Shown one piece after another: positions 1 through 8,083 of a DNA stretch of 64,000 bases. This DNA is from Acidobacteriota bacterium (lineage in GTDB: Bacteria; Actinomycetota; Acidimicrobiia; Acidimicrobiales; RAAP-2), in contig JAGWHY010000004.1 of assembly GCA_028873575.1 (NCBI GenBank), positions 20,273 to 84,272 of the forward strand. Direction: 5' to 3'. The notes below the pieces were generated by a model. It did not search any database. It was not told the DNA's origin and saw only the letters and a program-made list of their open reading frames with translations. Numbering within the stretch: position 1 is the first letter of the stretch; each line of letters opens with the position of its first letter. The position numbers were made by a program, and so were the translations under genes.

Positions 1-985
1 CGCGCATCGCGTCCATGGTGGCGACGGCCGACGCGCAGGCCAGGGGGTGCCCCGAGTAGGTGAGGCCGCCCGGGTACACGCGATCGTTGAACGTAGCGCT
101 GACGGCCTCGTTCAACACGACGCCGCCGAGAGGGACGTAGCCCGAGTTCACGCCCTTGGCGAAGGTCACGAGGTCGGGCGCGACGTCGTGATCGAGGTAC
201 GCGAACCACGAGCCGACGCGGCCGAAGCCGCACATGACTTCGTCGGCGATGTAGATGATCCCGTACCGGTCGCAGAGTTCGCGAACGCCGCGTAGGTAGC
301 CCGGTGGCGGCACCATGATGCCGGCCGTGCCGGGGATGGTCTCCAAGATGATCGCCGCGATGGTCGAGGGACCCTCGAAGCGGATCGTGTCTTCGAGATG
401 CTCGAGGGCGCGCTCGCACTCTTCGGCCTCGTTCGCGGCGTAGAAGGTTGAACGGTAGAGAAACGGGCCGAAGAAGTGCACCACACCCGCCGATCCCTGG
501 TCGTTGGCCCACCGACGCGGATCGCCGGTCAAATTGATGGAGGTTGCGGTCGCGCCGTGGTAACTACGGTACGTGGCGAGCACTTTGGGGCGACCCGTGT
601 GCAGCCGGGCCATGCGTACCGCGTGTTCCACGGCTTCGGTGCCGCCGTTGGTGAAAAAGACCTTGGCCGCCCCTTCGAAGGAGTGGTCGAGAATCCGCTC
701 GGCCGCCTCGTAGCGAGCGCGGTAGCCGTGTTGGGGCGCGATGGTGGCCAGCACACTGGCCTGCTCGCGGATCGCGGCCACGACACGAGGGTGCTGGTGG
801 CCGATGTTGGTGTTCACGAGTTGCGACGAGAAGTCGAGAAACTTAGTGCCGTCTTCGCTCGTGACGTACACGCCCTCGGCGTCTTTGATCATGAGCGGAT
901 TGAGGGTGGACTGGGCGGACCACGAGTGAAAGACCGACGCGCGCTCGCGCTCGACGCTGGTCAGATTCGAACGGTCTGTGGCCAT
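1..985 (-). CDS. class III (PLP) aminotransferase, C-terminus beyond window
   Basis: Partial gene reading leftwards off the window; about 328 N-terminal codons are present. The ATG at 985 follows an AGGAGA Shine-Dalgarno site. The protein begins MATDRSNLTSVERERASVFH and carries class III aminotransferase hallmarks: FLDFSSQLVNTNIGHQHP near the N-terminus, the PLP aspartate region IADEVMCGFGRVGSWF, and the Schiff-base lysine in DLVTFAKGVNSGYVPLGG. It resembles the omega-amino-acid/taurine-type branch often annotated as aspartate aminotransferase family. The substrate cannot be told from sequence. It is divergent from the OmdA-like gene at 1119. Confidence 0.88.
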   Translation of the reverse strand, partial: MATDRSNLTSVERERASVFHSWSAQSTLNPLMIKDAEGVYVTSEDGTKFLDFSSQLVNTNIGHQHPRVVAAIREQASVLATIAPQHGYRARYEAAERILDHSFEGAAKVFFTNGGTEAVEHAVRMARLHTGRPKVLATYRSYHGATATSINLTGDPRRWANDQGSAGVVHFFGPFLYRSTFYAANEAEECERALEHLEDTIRFEGPSTIAAIILETIPGTAGIMVPPPGYLRGVRELCDRYGIIYIADEVMCGFGRVGSWFAYLDHDVAPDLVTFAKGVNSGYVPLGGVVLNEAVSATFNDRVYPGGLTYSGHPLACASAVATMDAMR

Positions 986-1118
986 CGGGAAATCTCCTCT
1001 TCGTGCCCGCAGGCGCCAAAGCGTGGCGAACGGCGTAGTTGGTCAATTCTACGACGCGAGGTACGCGAGCTCTCGACGCCACGCGTTTGGCGCAACGCAG
1101 CCCCGATACTGTCGAGTC

Positions 1119-1385
1119 GTGAGCGCGACACGGGTCGAGGGCGGTGCGGTGCACCAACTGCCCAAGGATCTACGCGCGGCGCTCCTCGATCATCCAACCG
1201 CGCTCGAGACGTGGCGCGACATCACGCCCCTAGCTCGTAATGAGTTCATCTGTTGGGTGGACGACGCCAAGCAAGTGACGACGAGAGCTCGACGTATTCG
1301 CCGAACAATTGAGGAACTTGAGGAAGGTCAACGTCGACCCTGTTGCTGGCCGGGCTGCAAGCACCGCGAACGCAACGGACATTGA
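1119..1385 (+). CDS. YdeI/OmpD-associated (OmdA) domain protein, short
   Basis: An 88-residue protein whose LPKDLRAALLDHPTALETW, ARNEFICWVDDAKQVTTRARR and IEELEEGQRRP segments match the C-terminal OmdA module (PF13376, bacteriocin-protection/YdeI family). Full YdeI proteins are near 190 residues; here only the C-terminal module is present, followed by a Cys-containing tail (CCWPGC). The GTG at 1119 is chosen because TACTGT at 1107-1112 lies 6 nt upstream, the spacing seen for leaderless genes in this window. The upstream open frame is not conserved-looking. The molecular function of the family is poorly known. Confidence 0.72.
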   Translation: MSATRVEGGAVHQLPKDLRAALLDHPTALETWRDITPLARNEFICWVDDAKQVTTRARRIRRTIEELEEGQRRPCCWPGCKHRERNGH

Positions 1386-1393
1386 GAACTGTG

Positions 1394-1410
1394 AAATCCG
1401 GGATTTGTTT
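1394..1410 (+). terminator. weak hairpin between convergent genes
   Basis: AAATCC-G-GGATTT inverted repeat followed by GTTT, between the ends of the OmdA-like gene (+) and the Asp-box gene (-). The stem is short and the T tract poor, so this is only a candidate. Confidence 0.25.
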
Positions 1411-1439
1411 GACGCGATGAGATTTGACGCCCCGGCGCG

Positions 1440-2558
1440 TTAGGGGAGTTTCACTCGTGACCAGGTGGCGCCACCGTCGAGGGAACGTAGAAGTTGGGTC
1501 GACGCGGGTGAGTAGTTCTGGTCGCAGATCACGACACCGTGCCGCGCGTTCGTAAAGACGAGGTTGCTGATGTCAACGCAGACCAACTTTCCAACGTCGA
1601 CGAAACGACCACCGGGTTCATTGACGACGTAGAGCCTTCCCTCTGACGCGGCGGTGTTGCCGTAATCAAGCAGCGCGCGTGACGGGCTTACGGGGTCAAA
1701 CGCTCCACCACCGGTGCCCGAGAATTCGAAGCGCGAAACGCTCGACCAATGGTCGCCACCGTTGCTCGAGTAGAAGAACGAAACGAGCATTCCCGTGGGG
1801 CATTGGGCCCACAACGCGGTCATTGATTCAGGAGTGAGGCCACAGGCCGAAACGCTGCCGAGCGGTCGTGCGGGTTCGCGGGTCCACACCCGGCCCCCAT
1901 CGTGCGAGACATAGAGCAACGCCACCCGTGGGGCCTGTACGTTTAGCCACACGTTCTGGTCGTACGCGGCCAATGAAAATCCACTCTTCGCGAGGGTCGT
2001 CGGAACCGAATTGAACTTCCATGTCTTCGCGTTCAGCGCCGAACGTGCGACGCGGTATCCCTCGCAGTGGTGCGCCACGCAGTGCGCGACGACGGCGTAG
2101 AGGCGGTCGTGCGTGATGACGAGTTGTGATGTCGTTAAACCCGTAGCGATCTGTTGACGGTGCCACGATCGCGTTCCGTCGAGCGTCACGTAGAGATTCG
2201 TCGTCGAACCTTGCGTAAGCAGTGCGTAGCCGTCTTGGGCATTGGCAAAGGTGAGCGTACGAAGGTTGCCGAGGGGGTTGCCCGCTACGTAAGACAGTGC
2301 GGGTAAGTGGAGCATCGTGAAATGATCTCCGAAGTCGGTGGTTTCTTCGAGGCGAAGGCAGGGTTCGTAGGTACAACCCTCAATGAAGCCACTCACGACG
2401 AAGAGTCGTGAGGTACCGGCAACGTTGGCCACCATTAGTGGCGTGGACGGCGAGGTTGTGGAGGCCGCCAAGGAGCTCGTGGCGCTCACGACACTCACCG
2501 TCGTAAGGATGAGGGCGACCACGAGCGTTTGTCGCCAACCAGTCCAGGGTGCGTCCAC
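1440..2558 (-). CDS. secreted Asp-box (BNR/sialidase-like) beta-propeller protein
   Basis: About 372 residues. A hydrophobic segment (TLVVALILTTVSVVSA) near the N-terminus followed by a Ser/Thr/Ala-rich stretch indicates a signal peptide. At least four Asp-box-like motifs are visible (TLDGTRSWHR, SHDGGRVWTRE, SSNGGDHWSS, SLDGGATWSR), the signature of BNR/VPS10-type beta-propellers. No sialidase FRIP or catalytic set is evident, so enzyme activity should not be assumed. The start is uncertain: GTG at 2558 puts the signal peptide at the N-terminus, while the frame stays open to 2726. Two similar but unlinked proteins lie at 22524 and 33147. Confidence 0.75.
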   Translation of the reverse strand: MDAPWTGWRQTLVVALILTTVSVVSATSSLAASTTSPSTPLMVANVAGTSRLFVVSGFIEGCTYEPCLRLEETTDFGDHFTMLHLPALSYVAGNPLGNLRTLTFANAQDGYALLTQGSTTNLYVTLDGTRSWHRQQIATGLTTSQLVITHDRLYAVVAHCVAHHCEGYRVARSALNAKTWKFNSVPTTLAKSGFSLAAYDQNVWLNVQAPRVALLYVSHDGGRVWTREPARPLGSVSACGLTPESMTALWAQCPTGMLVSFFYSSNGGDHWSSVSRFEFSGTGGGAFDPVSPSRALLDYGNTAASEGRLYVVNEPGGRFVDVGKLVCVDISNLVFTNARHGVVICDQNYSPASTQLLRSLDGGATWSRVKLP

Positions 2559-2742
2559 GTACTCATAGTGGCACCATGAGGGTCTTCGTGCTGTTGGAGC
2601 GTTGGCGACGCCTCGCGCCCTCCAATTGAGAAGAACCTTTCGCCTGAGTGGCCGTCGGGGATATTCGCCCGCGATTTTCGCTGAAAGCCCAACGTACACA
2701 CTCAAGTTGTCCGCGCAGGGGCTCACTTCAGGACTGGCATTG

Positions 2743-2819
2743 TGGTGGGGCTAGTAAGAATCGAACTTACGACCTCGTCATTATCAGTGACGCGCTCTAA
2801 CCGACTGAGCTATAGCCCC
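2743..2819 (-). tRNA. tRNA-Ile (GAT)
   Basis: Complete cloverleaf on the minus strand: acceptor GGGGCTA/TAGCCCC, D arm GCTC/GAGC, anticodon stem CGTCA/TGACG with loop CTGATAA (anticodon GAT), T arm GTAAG/CTTAC. The 3' CCA is encoded. It is not linked to an rRNA operon here. Confidence 0.97.
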
Positions 2820-2854
2820 GCAGGGGTACCAATCTACACCAGGCTCTCGAGGCC

Positions 2855-3685
2855 TCAGGCGGGCGGCTCTTCCCAGAATTTGGCGGCGATGGACTGTGAG
2901 GCGGTCGCGAGGAGGGTGCCCGATTCGCTCCACAAGAACGCGGTGCCTTGCGCGAAACCGCCGTAGAGCGCGTGCATGCGAATTTCGCACAGCACCCATT
3001 CGCTCGGGACCAAGGAGGCAACGCGAATGGAGTTGTCGAGACTACGACCCATGGTGTTGCGTCCCAAGGGTTGGGTTGCCCCACCGGACACGTAGTCGCC
3101 GAAGATGGCGAGGGTGGGGGCGGAGGGGGTCAGGTGGCCCGGCACGCGCGCCCACAGCGCGGAGATGGGCGAGCCCGGAGTGCCGTCGAGTTGATCGAAG
3201 GAACGCCCGAGGGCAATACGCGTTTCGACGTGGTCGAAGATCGAGTTATTGAACCGTCGCGGCATGACGCGCTCGGGACACTCCAGTGGCGCGGCGACGT
3301 CGGGCATCGTGACCCACGGCGTGGGCGCGCTGAGCACGCCGGTACCAAATGAGCCGTTGACGGTCAAGATCTCCCGGTCGTCGACGAAGGTCGTCGCGCG
3401 CGCCTGCGTCACGTGCCCACCCACCACGGCGAGATCGGTCACGACGTTCACCGTTGCGCCTAAAGGTGCGTAAGAGAGGTACTGCGCGGTGGCCCAGATG
3501 GTCGGACGTTCACTGGCCTCTTCGAGGGCCACGAGACCCGACGCGAGACCGCAGCCGCCGAAGAGGAACTGGCCGGGCGTGATCAGTCGTTCGGTGACCG
3601 CGAATCGCCAGGTGCGTTCGTCGACCCGCGTCATCCCGAGGAAGTCGCGGACCTGCACGACCAGTGAGGTTAGCGAAGGCGCCAC
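2855..3685 (-). CDS. acyl-CoA thioesterase family protein (double hot-dog)
   Basis: 276 residues, matching the TesB-like/acyl-CoA thioesterase superfamily (two hot-dog domains). Recognisable features are the GGCGLASGLVALEEASERPT helix of the first hot dog and the region around ATAQYLSYAPLGATVNV and VTQARATTFVDDREILTVNG. The second half (GDYVSGGATQPLGRNTMG.SLDNSIRVA) resembles the C-terminal hot dog of TesB proteins. It probably hydrolyses acyl-CoAs in the cytoplasm; chain length is unknown. The start at 3685 is GTG, without an obvious Shine-Dalgarno site. It is divergent from the membrane protein gene at 3716 with only 30 nt between starts. A second, closer TesB homologue is at 59438. Confidence 0.75.
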   Translation of the reverse strand: MAPSLTSLVVQVRDFLGMTRVDERTWRFAVTERLITPGQFLFGGCGLASGLVALEEASERPTIWATAQYLSYAPLGATVNVVTDLAVVGGHVTQARATTFVDDREILTVNGSFGTGVLSAPTPWVTMPDVAAPLECPERVMPRRFNNSIFDHVETRIALGRSFDQLDGTPGSPISALWARVPGHLTPSAPTLAIFGDYVSGGATQPLGRNTMGRSLDNSIRVASLVPSEWVLCEIRMHALYGGFAQGTAFLWSESGTLLATASQSIAAKFWEEPPA

Positions 3686-3715
3686 GCGTCGCGCGCCAAC
3701 GACCAGACTGGGTCG

Positions 3716-4321
3716 GTGCTAGATCCTCGATTCGTCTACCTCGCGGCGGGACTCGCGGCCATCGGCGGCTACGGCTACGTCGCGAGTACGTTGCGCGGCT
3801 CGACGCGACCCAATCGGGTGACGTGGTCGCTGTGGGGTCTCGAGGGTGTCCTGGCGGCAGTCAACGAAGTGCAACAACACGTCGGGCTCGCCGCGATTAT
3901 GACGTTGATGCTCGGACTCGTCCCGATCGTGGTGGTGGCCGCCTCGTTTCGCAATCCCCACGGCGTCTGGTCCATTGGCCTCTTCGACGTGGTCTGCGGC
4001 GTGGTGTCACTGCTCGGGCTCGTCGCCTGGCTCTTCGTCAATCAAGCGACGCTGGCGTTAGTGACCTTCGTCGCCGCCGATCAGATCGCGGCGTTACCGA
4101 CGCTGCGTAAATCGTGGGTCGCGCCCGAGACCGAATCACCGCGCGTCTTCTCGCTCGGGGCACTCAACTGCCTGATCACCGTTTTAACGCTGCGCGCCTT
4201 CACCTCGGCGGGCGTGCTGTTTCCGGGCTGCGTGATGGTGATGGACACGATCTTGGCTCTCATGATCGTGACGCGCGCGGGACCTCGGTGGCGCCAGGCC
4301 CGCGACGCGTCCGTGGCGTAG
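3716..4321 (+). CDS. polytopic membrane protein, PQ-loop/SWEET-like repeat architecture (function unknown)
   Basis: 201 residues with about six hydrophobic helices. Two features suggest an internal duplication like that of small PQ-loop proteins: STRPNRVTWSLWGLEG in the first half and ADQIAALPTLRKSWVAPETE in the second. No catalytic motif is visible. The GTG start at 3716 has CAGACT 6 nt upstream, consistent with a leaderless transcript. It is followed after 27 nt by ctaG but may be functionally unrelated. I cannot name a substrate or partner. Confidence 0.65.
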   Translation: MLDPRFVYLAAGLAAIGGYGYVASTLRGSTRPNRVTWSLWGLEGVLAAVNEVQQHVGLAAIMTLMLGLVPIVVVAASFRNPHGVWSIGLFDVVCGVVSLLGLVAWLFVNQATLALVTFVAADQIAALPTLRKSWVAPETESPRVFSLGALNCLITVLTLRAFTSAGVLFPGCVMVMDTILALMIVTRAGPRWRQARDASVA

Positions 4322-4336
4322 GCCGCGCCGCGCCAG

Positions 4337-4342
4337 TACCGT
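4337..4342 (+). promoter_or_regulatory. -10 hexamer for leaderless ctaG-like gene
   Basis: TACCGT, 6 nt upstream of the GTG at 4349, with no room for a Shine-Dalgarno site. Confidence 0.4.
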
Positions 4343-4348
4343 GACCGG

Positions 4349-5191
4349 GTGGTGGCGCTTCCCTTTCACCTGCACGTCATTGCCCTCATCGCGATTCTCG
4401 CCGGCCTCGTGAGCGTCGTGCGCGTCTCGACGACGAGGCGTGAACGACTGCTCGGGAGTGTCGCGGTCGCCGGCTTCGCCGCCGTCACCCTGTGGCCCGT
4501 CGGCGACGTCGCGGCGAGTGTCTCGCTGAGCGTCGCGACGCTGCAGCGACTCGTGCTCATGCTGCTCGTCGCGCCACTCATGATGCTCGCGGCGCCCACG
4601 TCGACCTGGGTAGCGGTAACCCGTCCCGCGTTCGTTGACGCCGTGGCCCGTCGACTCGTGCGTCCGGTGCCGGCCCTCGCGATCGTGACGATCGTCGGCA
4701 CTTTCACGTTGTCGGTGCCGGTCGTCGATTGGGGTGCGCGATCGTTGTGGGCGAGAGATCTCATCATCGTGGGTGTCGTCGCGCTCGGGGTCGTCTTATG
4801 GCTCCCGGCCCTCGGCCTGGTACCGGGCGCGCGCCGCCTGAGCGAGGTCGCGCGCGCCGCTTACGTGTTCGTCGCGGCGCTGGTGGTCACGAGTCTTTCG
4901 CTGGTGTGGATCTTCGCGAAGCATCCGCTCTACCCGGCGTTGCACTCTCAACAACGGTTCGTGCACCTCTCGCCGCTGGCCGACCAGCAGGTCGCCGGAT
5001 TCGTGGCGAAGTTGGGGGCGTATCTCCCCATGTGGATCGTGGCCTTCGTGATCTTCTCGCGCGCCGATCAACGCGGCGTCGATCTCGAGTCGTCGCCGTT
5101 GCACTGGGCCGACGTCGAACGTGAACTCTTGCGCGCGGAGCGTCAACGTCGACGCGCGCACGCACGAACGTCGGCACCCACGGGGGAGTAG
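4349..5191 (+). CDS. ctaG: CtaG-like cytochrome c oxidase assembly protein (caa3_CtaG family)
   Basis: 280 residues, a polytopic membrane protein of the PF09678 type. The family-typical C-terminal half contains FAKHPLYPALHSQQR and HLSPLADQQVAGFVAKLG, preceded by TLQRLVLMLLVAPLMMLAAP. Family members support maturation of the copper-containing heme-copper oxidase in Gram-positive bacteria; the alternative COX11-type CtaG is unrelated. GTG start chosen for its position 6 nt after TACCGT. The neighbourhood (cytochrome b module, ctaA, ctaB, thioredoxin-like protein) supports a role in respiratory complex assembly. The cytoplasmic C-tail is Arg-rich. Confidence 0.85.
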   Translation: MVALPFHLHVIALIAILAGLVSVVRVSTTRRERLLGSVAVAGFAAVTLWPVGDVAASVSLSVATLQRLVLMLLVAPLMMLAAPTSTWVAVTRPAFVDAVARRLVRPVPALAIVTIVGTFTLSVPVVDWGARSLWARDLIIVGVVALGVVLWLPALGLVPGARRLSEVARAAYVFVAALVVTSLSLVWIFAKHPLYPALHSQQRFVHLSPLADQQVAGFVAKLGAYLPMWIVAFVIFSRADQRGVDLESSPLHWADVERELLRAERQRRRAHARTSAPTGE

Positions 5192-5205
5192 ATTGGTGAC
5201 TCTTT

Positions 5206-5278
5206 GGGGACGTAGCTCAGTTGGTAGAGCGCGGGCTTTGCAAGCCTGAGGTCGTGGGTTCGAGACCCATCGTCTCCA
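5206..5278 (+). tRNA. tRNA-Ala (TGC)
   Basis: Acceptor GGGGACG/CGTCTCC, D arm GCTC/GAGC, anticodon stem CGGGC/GCCTG with loop TTTGCAA (anticodon TGC), T arm GTGGG/CCCAT. CCA is not encoded. The next gene is convergent and ends 6 nt downstream. Confidence 0.97.
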
Positions 5279-5283
5279 CGTAG

Positions 5284-6225
5284 CTAGAGGTTCTGGTAGT
5301 GCTCTCGCCAGATCAATCGATAGACGCGCGTCTTGCGCGGAATCGACCGCAGGCCCGGAATAAAGGGCACGAAGAGCAACACCACCGAGAGCAGCATCAT
5401 CACGCCCCAGACCTGCACGTCGGCGTTGGCGCTCGTAGAAAAGGGCGTCACCTGGTACCAGAAGGTGTAGAGCCACAGCCACGCTTGGCCGGGGTAACTG
5501 CCGGTTTCGTTCATCATGCCCCACTGCGTGCCGAGCAGGTGGTCCTTTTGCGCGAGGCTGGCGAGGTACGACCCGTCGGAGAGAAAGAGCAGTGGCTTCG
5601 TGTAGTTCGTCGTGTAGAACCCGTGCTGCGTGACCAGCGCCTGATCGAGCGCGCCACTACGCGCCATCATCGTGAGGTCGTTGATGAAGAGTGGTACGGG
5701 CCCCGCGTTGGTGGCCGGGACGACAATTTGGCCGTGGGCGTAGGTCATCTGGGTGGCGGCCTTGGTGTAGTTGTCGACCCAACCCGAGCGGGTCGAGGCG
5801 GTGGCGCCGCGCCAGGCGTCGAGCGCTTGGGTGAGCGCTGATTGATCCGGCAGCGCCGTCAAGGGGTCGATGACGAAGTCCTGGATGGTGTTGACGGGCT
5901 GGTGGACGCCCACCCACTTGGCGAGGGAGAGGGGCCCGAGCTTTTGTCCGTCACTCGCGGTGTTGTAGGGCGCGCCGTACTGTGCCGTCCCCGAGGTGCC
6001 GTTGAGTTCGCTTAAGGCGGTCTGGGCGAAGTCGACGGGCGTCGCGTTCGACCACGTCTTGATCGTCACGGCGTGTTCGTCGGGTGAACTAAAGATCAAC
6101 GCCAGGGCCACCGTGAGTACCGCGACGACGACCAGGGCGATGGTGCCCTCTTTAATGATGTCGTAGGGGGTGTAGCCACCGCGCCACTCGGGCGCGTCCA
6201 CGTCGGGGCGAAAGGACTTACTCAT
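5284..6225 (-). CDS. cytochrome b-associated membrane protein with large extracytoplasmic domain
   Basis: 313 residues: a cytoplasmic N-terminus, one membrane helix (about residues 29-47, TIALVVVAVLTVALALIF), an extracytoplasmic domain of roughly 220 residues, a second helix (about 273-293) and a basic tail (LRSIPRKTRVYRLIWREHY). The tail looks like the C-terminus of cytochrome b6/subunit-IV type proteins. There is no CXXCH, so it is not a c-type cytochrome. It is translationally coupled to the cytochrome b gene (starts overlap by 4 nt), which implies a subunit of the same quinol-oxidising complex. The extracytoplasmic domain is unfamiliar to me. Confidence 0.6.
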   Translation of the reverse strand: MSKSFRPDVDAPEWRGGYTPYDIIKEGTIALVVVAVLTVALALIFSSPDEHAVTIKTWSNATPVDFAQTALSELNGTSGTAQYGAPYNTASDGQKLGPLSLAKWVGVHQPVNTIQDFVIDPLTALPDQSALTQALDAWRGATASTRSGWVDNYTKAATQMTYAHGQIVVPATNAGPVPLFINDLTMMARSGALDQALVTQHGFYTTNYTKPLLFLSDGSYLASLAQKDHLLGTQWGMMNETGSYPGQAWLWLYTFWYQVTPFSTSANADVQVWGVMMLLSVVLLFVPFIPGLRSIPRKTRVYRLIWREHYQNL

Positions 6226-6848
6226 CGTGCCGCCTCCACTTTCTCGTCGGCGAAGGGCGGCACGACGCCCTTAACGCGCACCATCAAGACGTGCAAGGCC
6301 GTCAGCACCACCGCGGCGAGCGGCAGCAGCACGATGTGCCACATCAGCATCTGGCCGAGGTTCAACACGTTAAAGATTGCCCCGGCGCCGGTTGAGTTGA
6401 TGCCGTCTTTGGCTTGGGTCGTGATCCACTGCGAGTCGAAGTTGCTCTGGCTGGCGTAACCGGTGAAGGCCGTCGCGATGGAGGTGAGAAAGGTGACGAC
6501 GCCCGTCATCCAGGTCAACGTGCGTCCGCCACGCCACGAGGCCATAAAGAACTTGCCCCAGAGGTGAATCACCATGGCGAAGAAGAAAATCTCCACACTC
6601 CAGAGGTGCAGCGAGTTCACGAAGTGACCAAAGGACGAGGTGTGCCACCACTGCGGACCAAAGATCGCGAGCACGCAGCCCGTCGCGATGACGACCATGA
6701 GGGCGGCCAGCGTCGTCACGCCAAAGACGTAAATCCACGACGAGACGTACGAAGGCTGCGTGTCGGGCAGGAGTTTCTCGGGTGGCAGTTTCCCCTCGGC
6801 GCGGCGACGCAGCCGCGTCGTCCACTGTCGATCAATCTCGGTGGTCAT
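6222..6848 (-). CDS. cytochrome b N-terminal domain protein (bis-heme b subunit)
   Basis: 208 residues, four predicted helices. Two His pairs spaced for two b hemes are visible: H in LHLWSVEIF with H in MVIHLWGKF, and H in LMWHIVLLP with H in LTALHVLMV. This is the N-terminal (PetB-like) half of cytochrome b; the Qo/PEWY-bearing C-terminal half is absent from this polypeptide. It lies second in a three-gene operon with ATGA-type overlaps on both sides. It probably belongs to a menaquinol-oxidising bc/b6-type complex. No Rieske protein or cytochrome c is encoded in the window, so electron acceptors must be encoded elsewhere. Confidence 0.88.
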   Translation of the reverse strand: MTTEIDRQWTTRLRRRAEGKLPPEKLLPDTQPSYVSSWIYVFGVTTLAALMVVIATGCVLAIFGPQWWHTSSFGHFVNSLHLWSVEIFFFAMVIHLWGKFFMASWRGGRTLTWMTGVVTFLTSIATAFTGYASQSNFDSQWITTQAKDGINSTGAGAIFNVLNLGQMLMWHIVLLPLAAVVLTALHVLMVRVKGVVPPFADEKVEAAR

Positions 6849-7027
6849 CGATTCTCCTTACGACTACGACGTCCGGGGAACGGGGCGAGGAGCGCGACGA
6901 CGAAGGTCGCCACCATCAACGTCATGACTAACGCGTTGGCCACGCTGACTTGAATGAAGTGCCAGTGCAGAAAGTGGCCGGGATGATCGAGGTTGATCAG
7001 GGCGCCTACGGAATTGAACCAACTCAT
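6845..7027 (-). CDS. small single-span membrane protein of the cytochrome b operon
   Basis: 60 residues. The ATG at 7027 is preceded by AGAAGAAGGA at good spacing; an upstream extension to 7093 lacks support. One strong helix (NALVMTLMVATFVVALLAP) follows a His-rich extracytoplasmic or interfacial segment (DHPGHFLHWHF), and the tail is basic. It overlaps the cytochrome b start by 4 nt and is the first gene of the operon. Function unknown; it is likely a small accessory subunit. The His cluster could be metal- or heme-proximal, but that is speculation. Confidence 0.65.
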   Translation of the reverse strand: MSWFNSVGALINLDHPGHFLHWHFIQVSVANALVMTLMVATFVVALLAPFPGRRSRKENR

Positions 7028-7102
7028 CACGAATCCTTCTTCGAGGTCTCTCCAGAGTTTGGCCGACGACGGGCGTCCTCGACTAGGGACCAAGGACCTT
7101 TT

Positions 7103-8041
7103 TTAGGCGGCGACCAGTTCTCGCTTGGTACCGGGCACGCGATCGCGCGCGCACTGGCGAAGATTGAACTGCGTCACGCCGATGGTCAGTGAGATCGCGC
7201 CCGCGACGTGGAGTTCGACCAACCAGGCGGGCAGGTGCGTCAAGTACTGGGTCGCGCCGATGGCCGCTTGGATCAAGGCGATATAGACGAGCCGACGTAC
7301 GCCGTGCTTGAGCGCCGTGGGGGCCGCGCTACGCCAGATCGCGGCGAGCAGTCCCGTTACGAGCCCGATAAACAACACCGCGGCGAGCGAGTGCACCCAC
7401 GCGGCCGACGAGAGCGCAAAGGGGAGTCGTCGCGCGACGAGCTGACCGGAGAAGGAACCGGCGTGCGGTCCCGATCCGGTCGTGGCGGTGCCCGTGGCGA
7501 CCAGTACGACGAAGGGAATCCACAGCAGTCGCGCGAGGAGTTTGAAGTAGGGATCACGTACGTCGGCGCGCGCGTGCGGGCCGTAGACGTACTTGGCGTG
7601 GTGGTACAACGTCGCGCCGACGCTCACCATGCCGAGCGAGAGAATCATGTGCGTGGCGACCAGCCACGGGTTGAGCTTGGAGTAGACGACGAAGGCCCCC
7701 AAAATGGCGTCGGCGATTACGCCCAGAATTAACGAAAAGGACAGCCAGGTCAGGTCGTGTCGGCGCTCCTCACGCAGCAACGAGGCCAGGTACGTGGCGA
7801 TCGCGACCAGCACGAGGGCAATCGTGACCACGCGGTTGGAGTACTCAATGAGGGGATGAATACTCCACGAACCGCTGATGCGGTGGCGAAAACAGGTGGG
7901 CCAGTCGGGGCAGCCGAGACCCGATCCGGTGAGGCGAACCGCCGCTCCGGTCAGGACAATGACGATCATCGCGAGGAACGACGCGAAGGCGAACCAGCGA
8001 AATGTGGGCGCACTTATTTTTCGAGTACTCAAAACGGACAC
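7103..8041 (-). CDS. ctaA: heme A synthase (COX15/CtaA family)
   Basis: 312 residues, eight predicted helices. It oxidises the C8 methyl of heme O to give heme A for heme-copper oxidase. Visible family features are the extracytoplasmic Cys pair in GSGLGCPDWPTCF (redox Cys of type-1 CtaA), heme-binding His residues in LVATHMILSLG, LYHHAKYV, WVHSLAAVL and ELHVAGAI, and two duplicated four-helix halves. The GTG start lies 6 nt from a minus-strand TAGGCT (8048-8053), suggesting a leaderless message. It is divergent from ctaB, the enzyme for the preceding step. Confidence 0.93.
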   Translation of the reverse strand: MSVLSTRKISAPTFRWFAFASFLAMIVIVLTGAAVRLTGSGLGCPDWPTCFRHRISGSWSIHPLIEYSNRVVTIALVLVAIATYLASLLREERRHDLTWLSFSLILGVIADAILGAFVVYSKLNPWLVATHMILSLGMVSVGATLYHHAKYVYGPHARADVRDPYFKLLARLLWIPFVVLVATGTATTGSGPHAGSFSGQLVARRLPFALSSAAWVHSLAAVLFIGLVTGLLAAIWRSAAPTALKHGVRRLVYIALIQAAIGATQYLTHLPAWLVELHVAGAISLTIGVTQFNLRQCARDRVPGTKRELVAA

Positions 8042-8047
8042 TCGCTT

Positions 8048-8053
8048 AGCCTA
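8048..8053 (-). promoter_or_regulatory. -10 hexamer for leaderless ctaA
   Basis: TAGGCT on the minus strand, 6 nt before the ctaA GTG. Together with the ctaB -10 element at 8071 it forms a compact 42-nt divergent promoter. Confidence 0.45.
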
Positions 8054-8070
8054 GGGACTGAATCGACTCC

Positions 8071-8076
8071 TAGACT
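8071..8076 (+). promoter_or_regulatory. -10 hexamer for leaderless ctaB
   Basis: TAGACT, 7 nt upstream of the ctaB GTG at 8084. The same hexamer and spacing recur at asd and gtrA. Confidence 0.5.
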
Positions 8077-8083
8077 GTCCCGA

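Noticed and set aside
4796..5524. Minus-strand open frame spanning tRNA-Ala and parts of two genes
   Set aside because: It runs through the tRNA gene antisense and both neighbouring coding regions.
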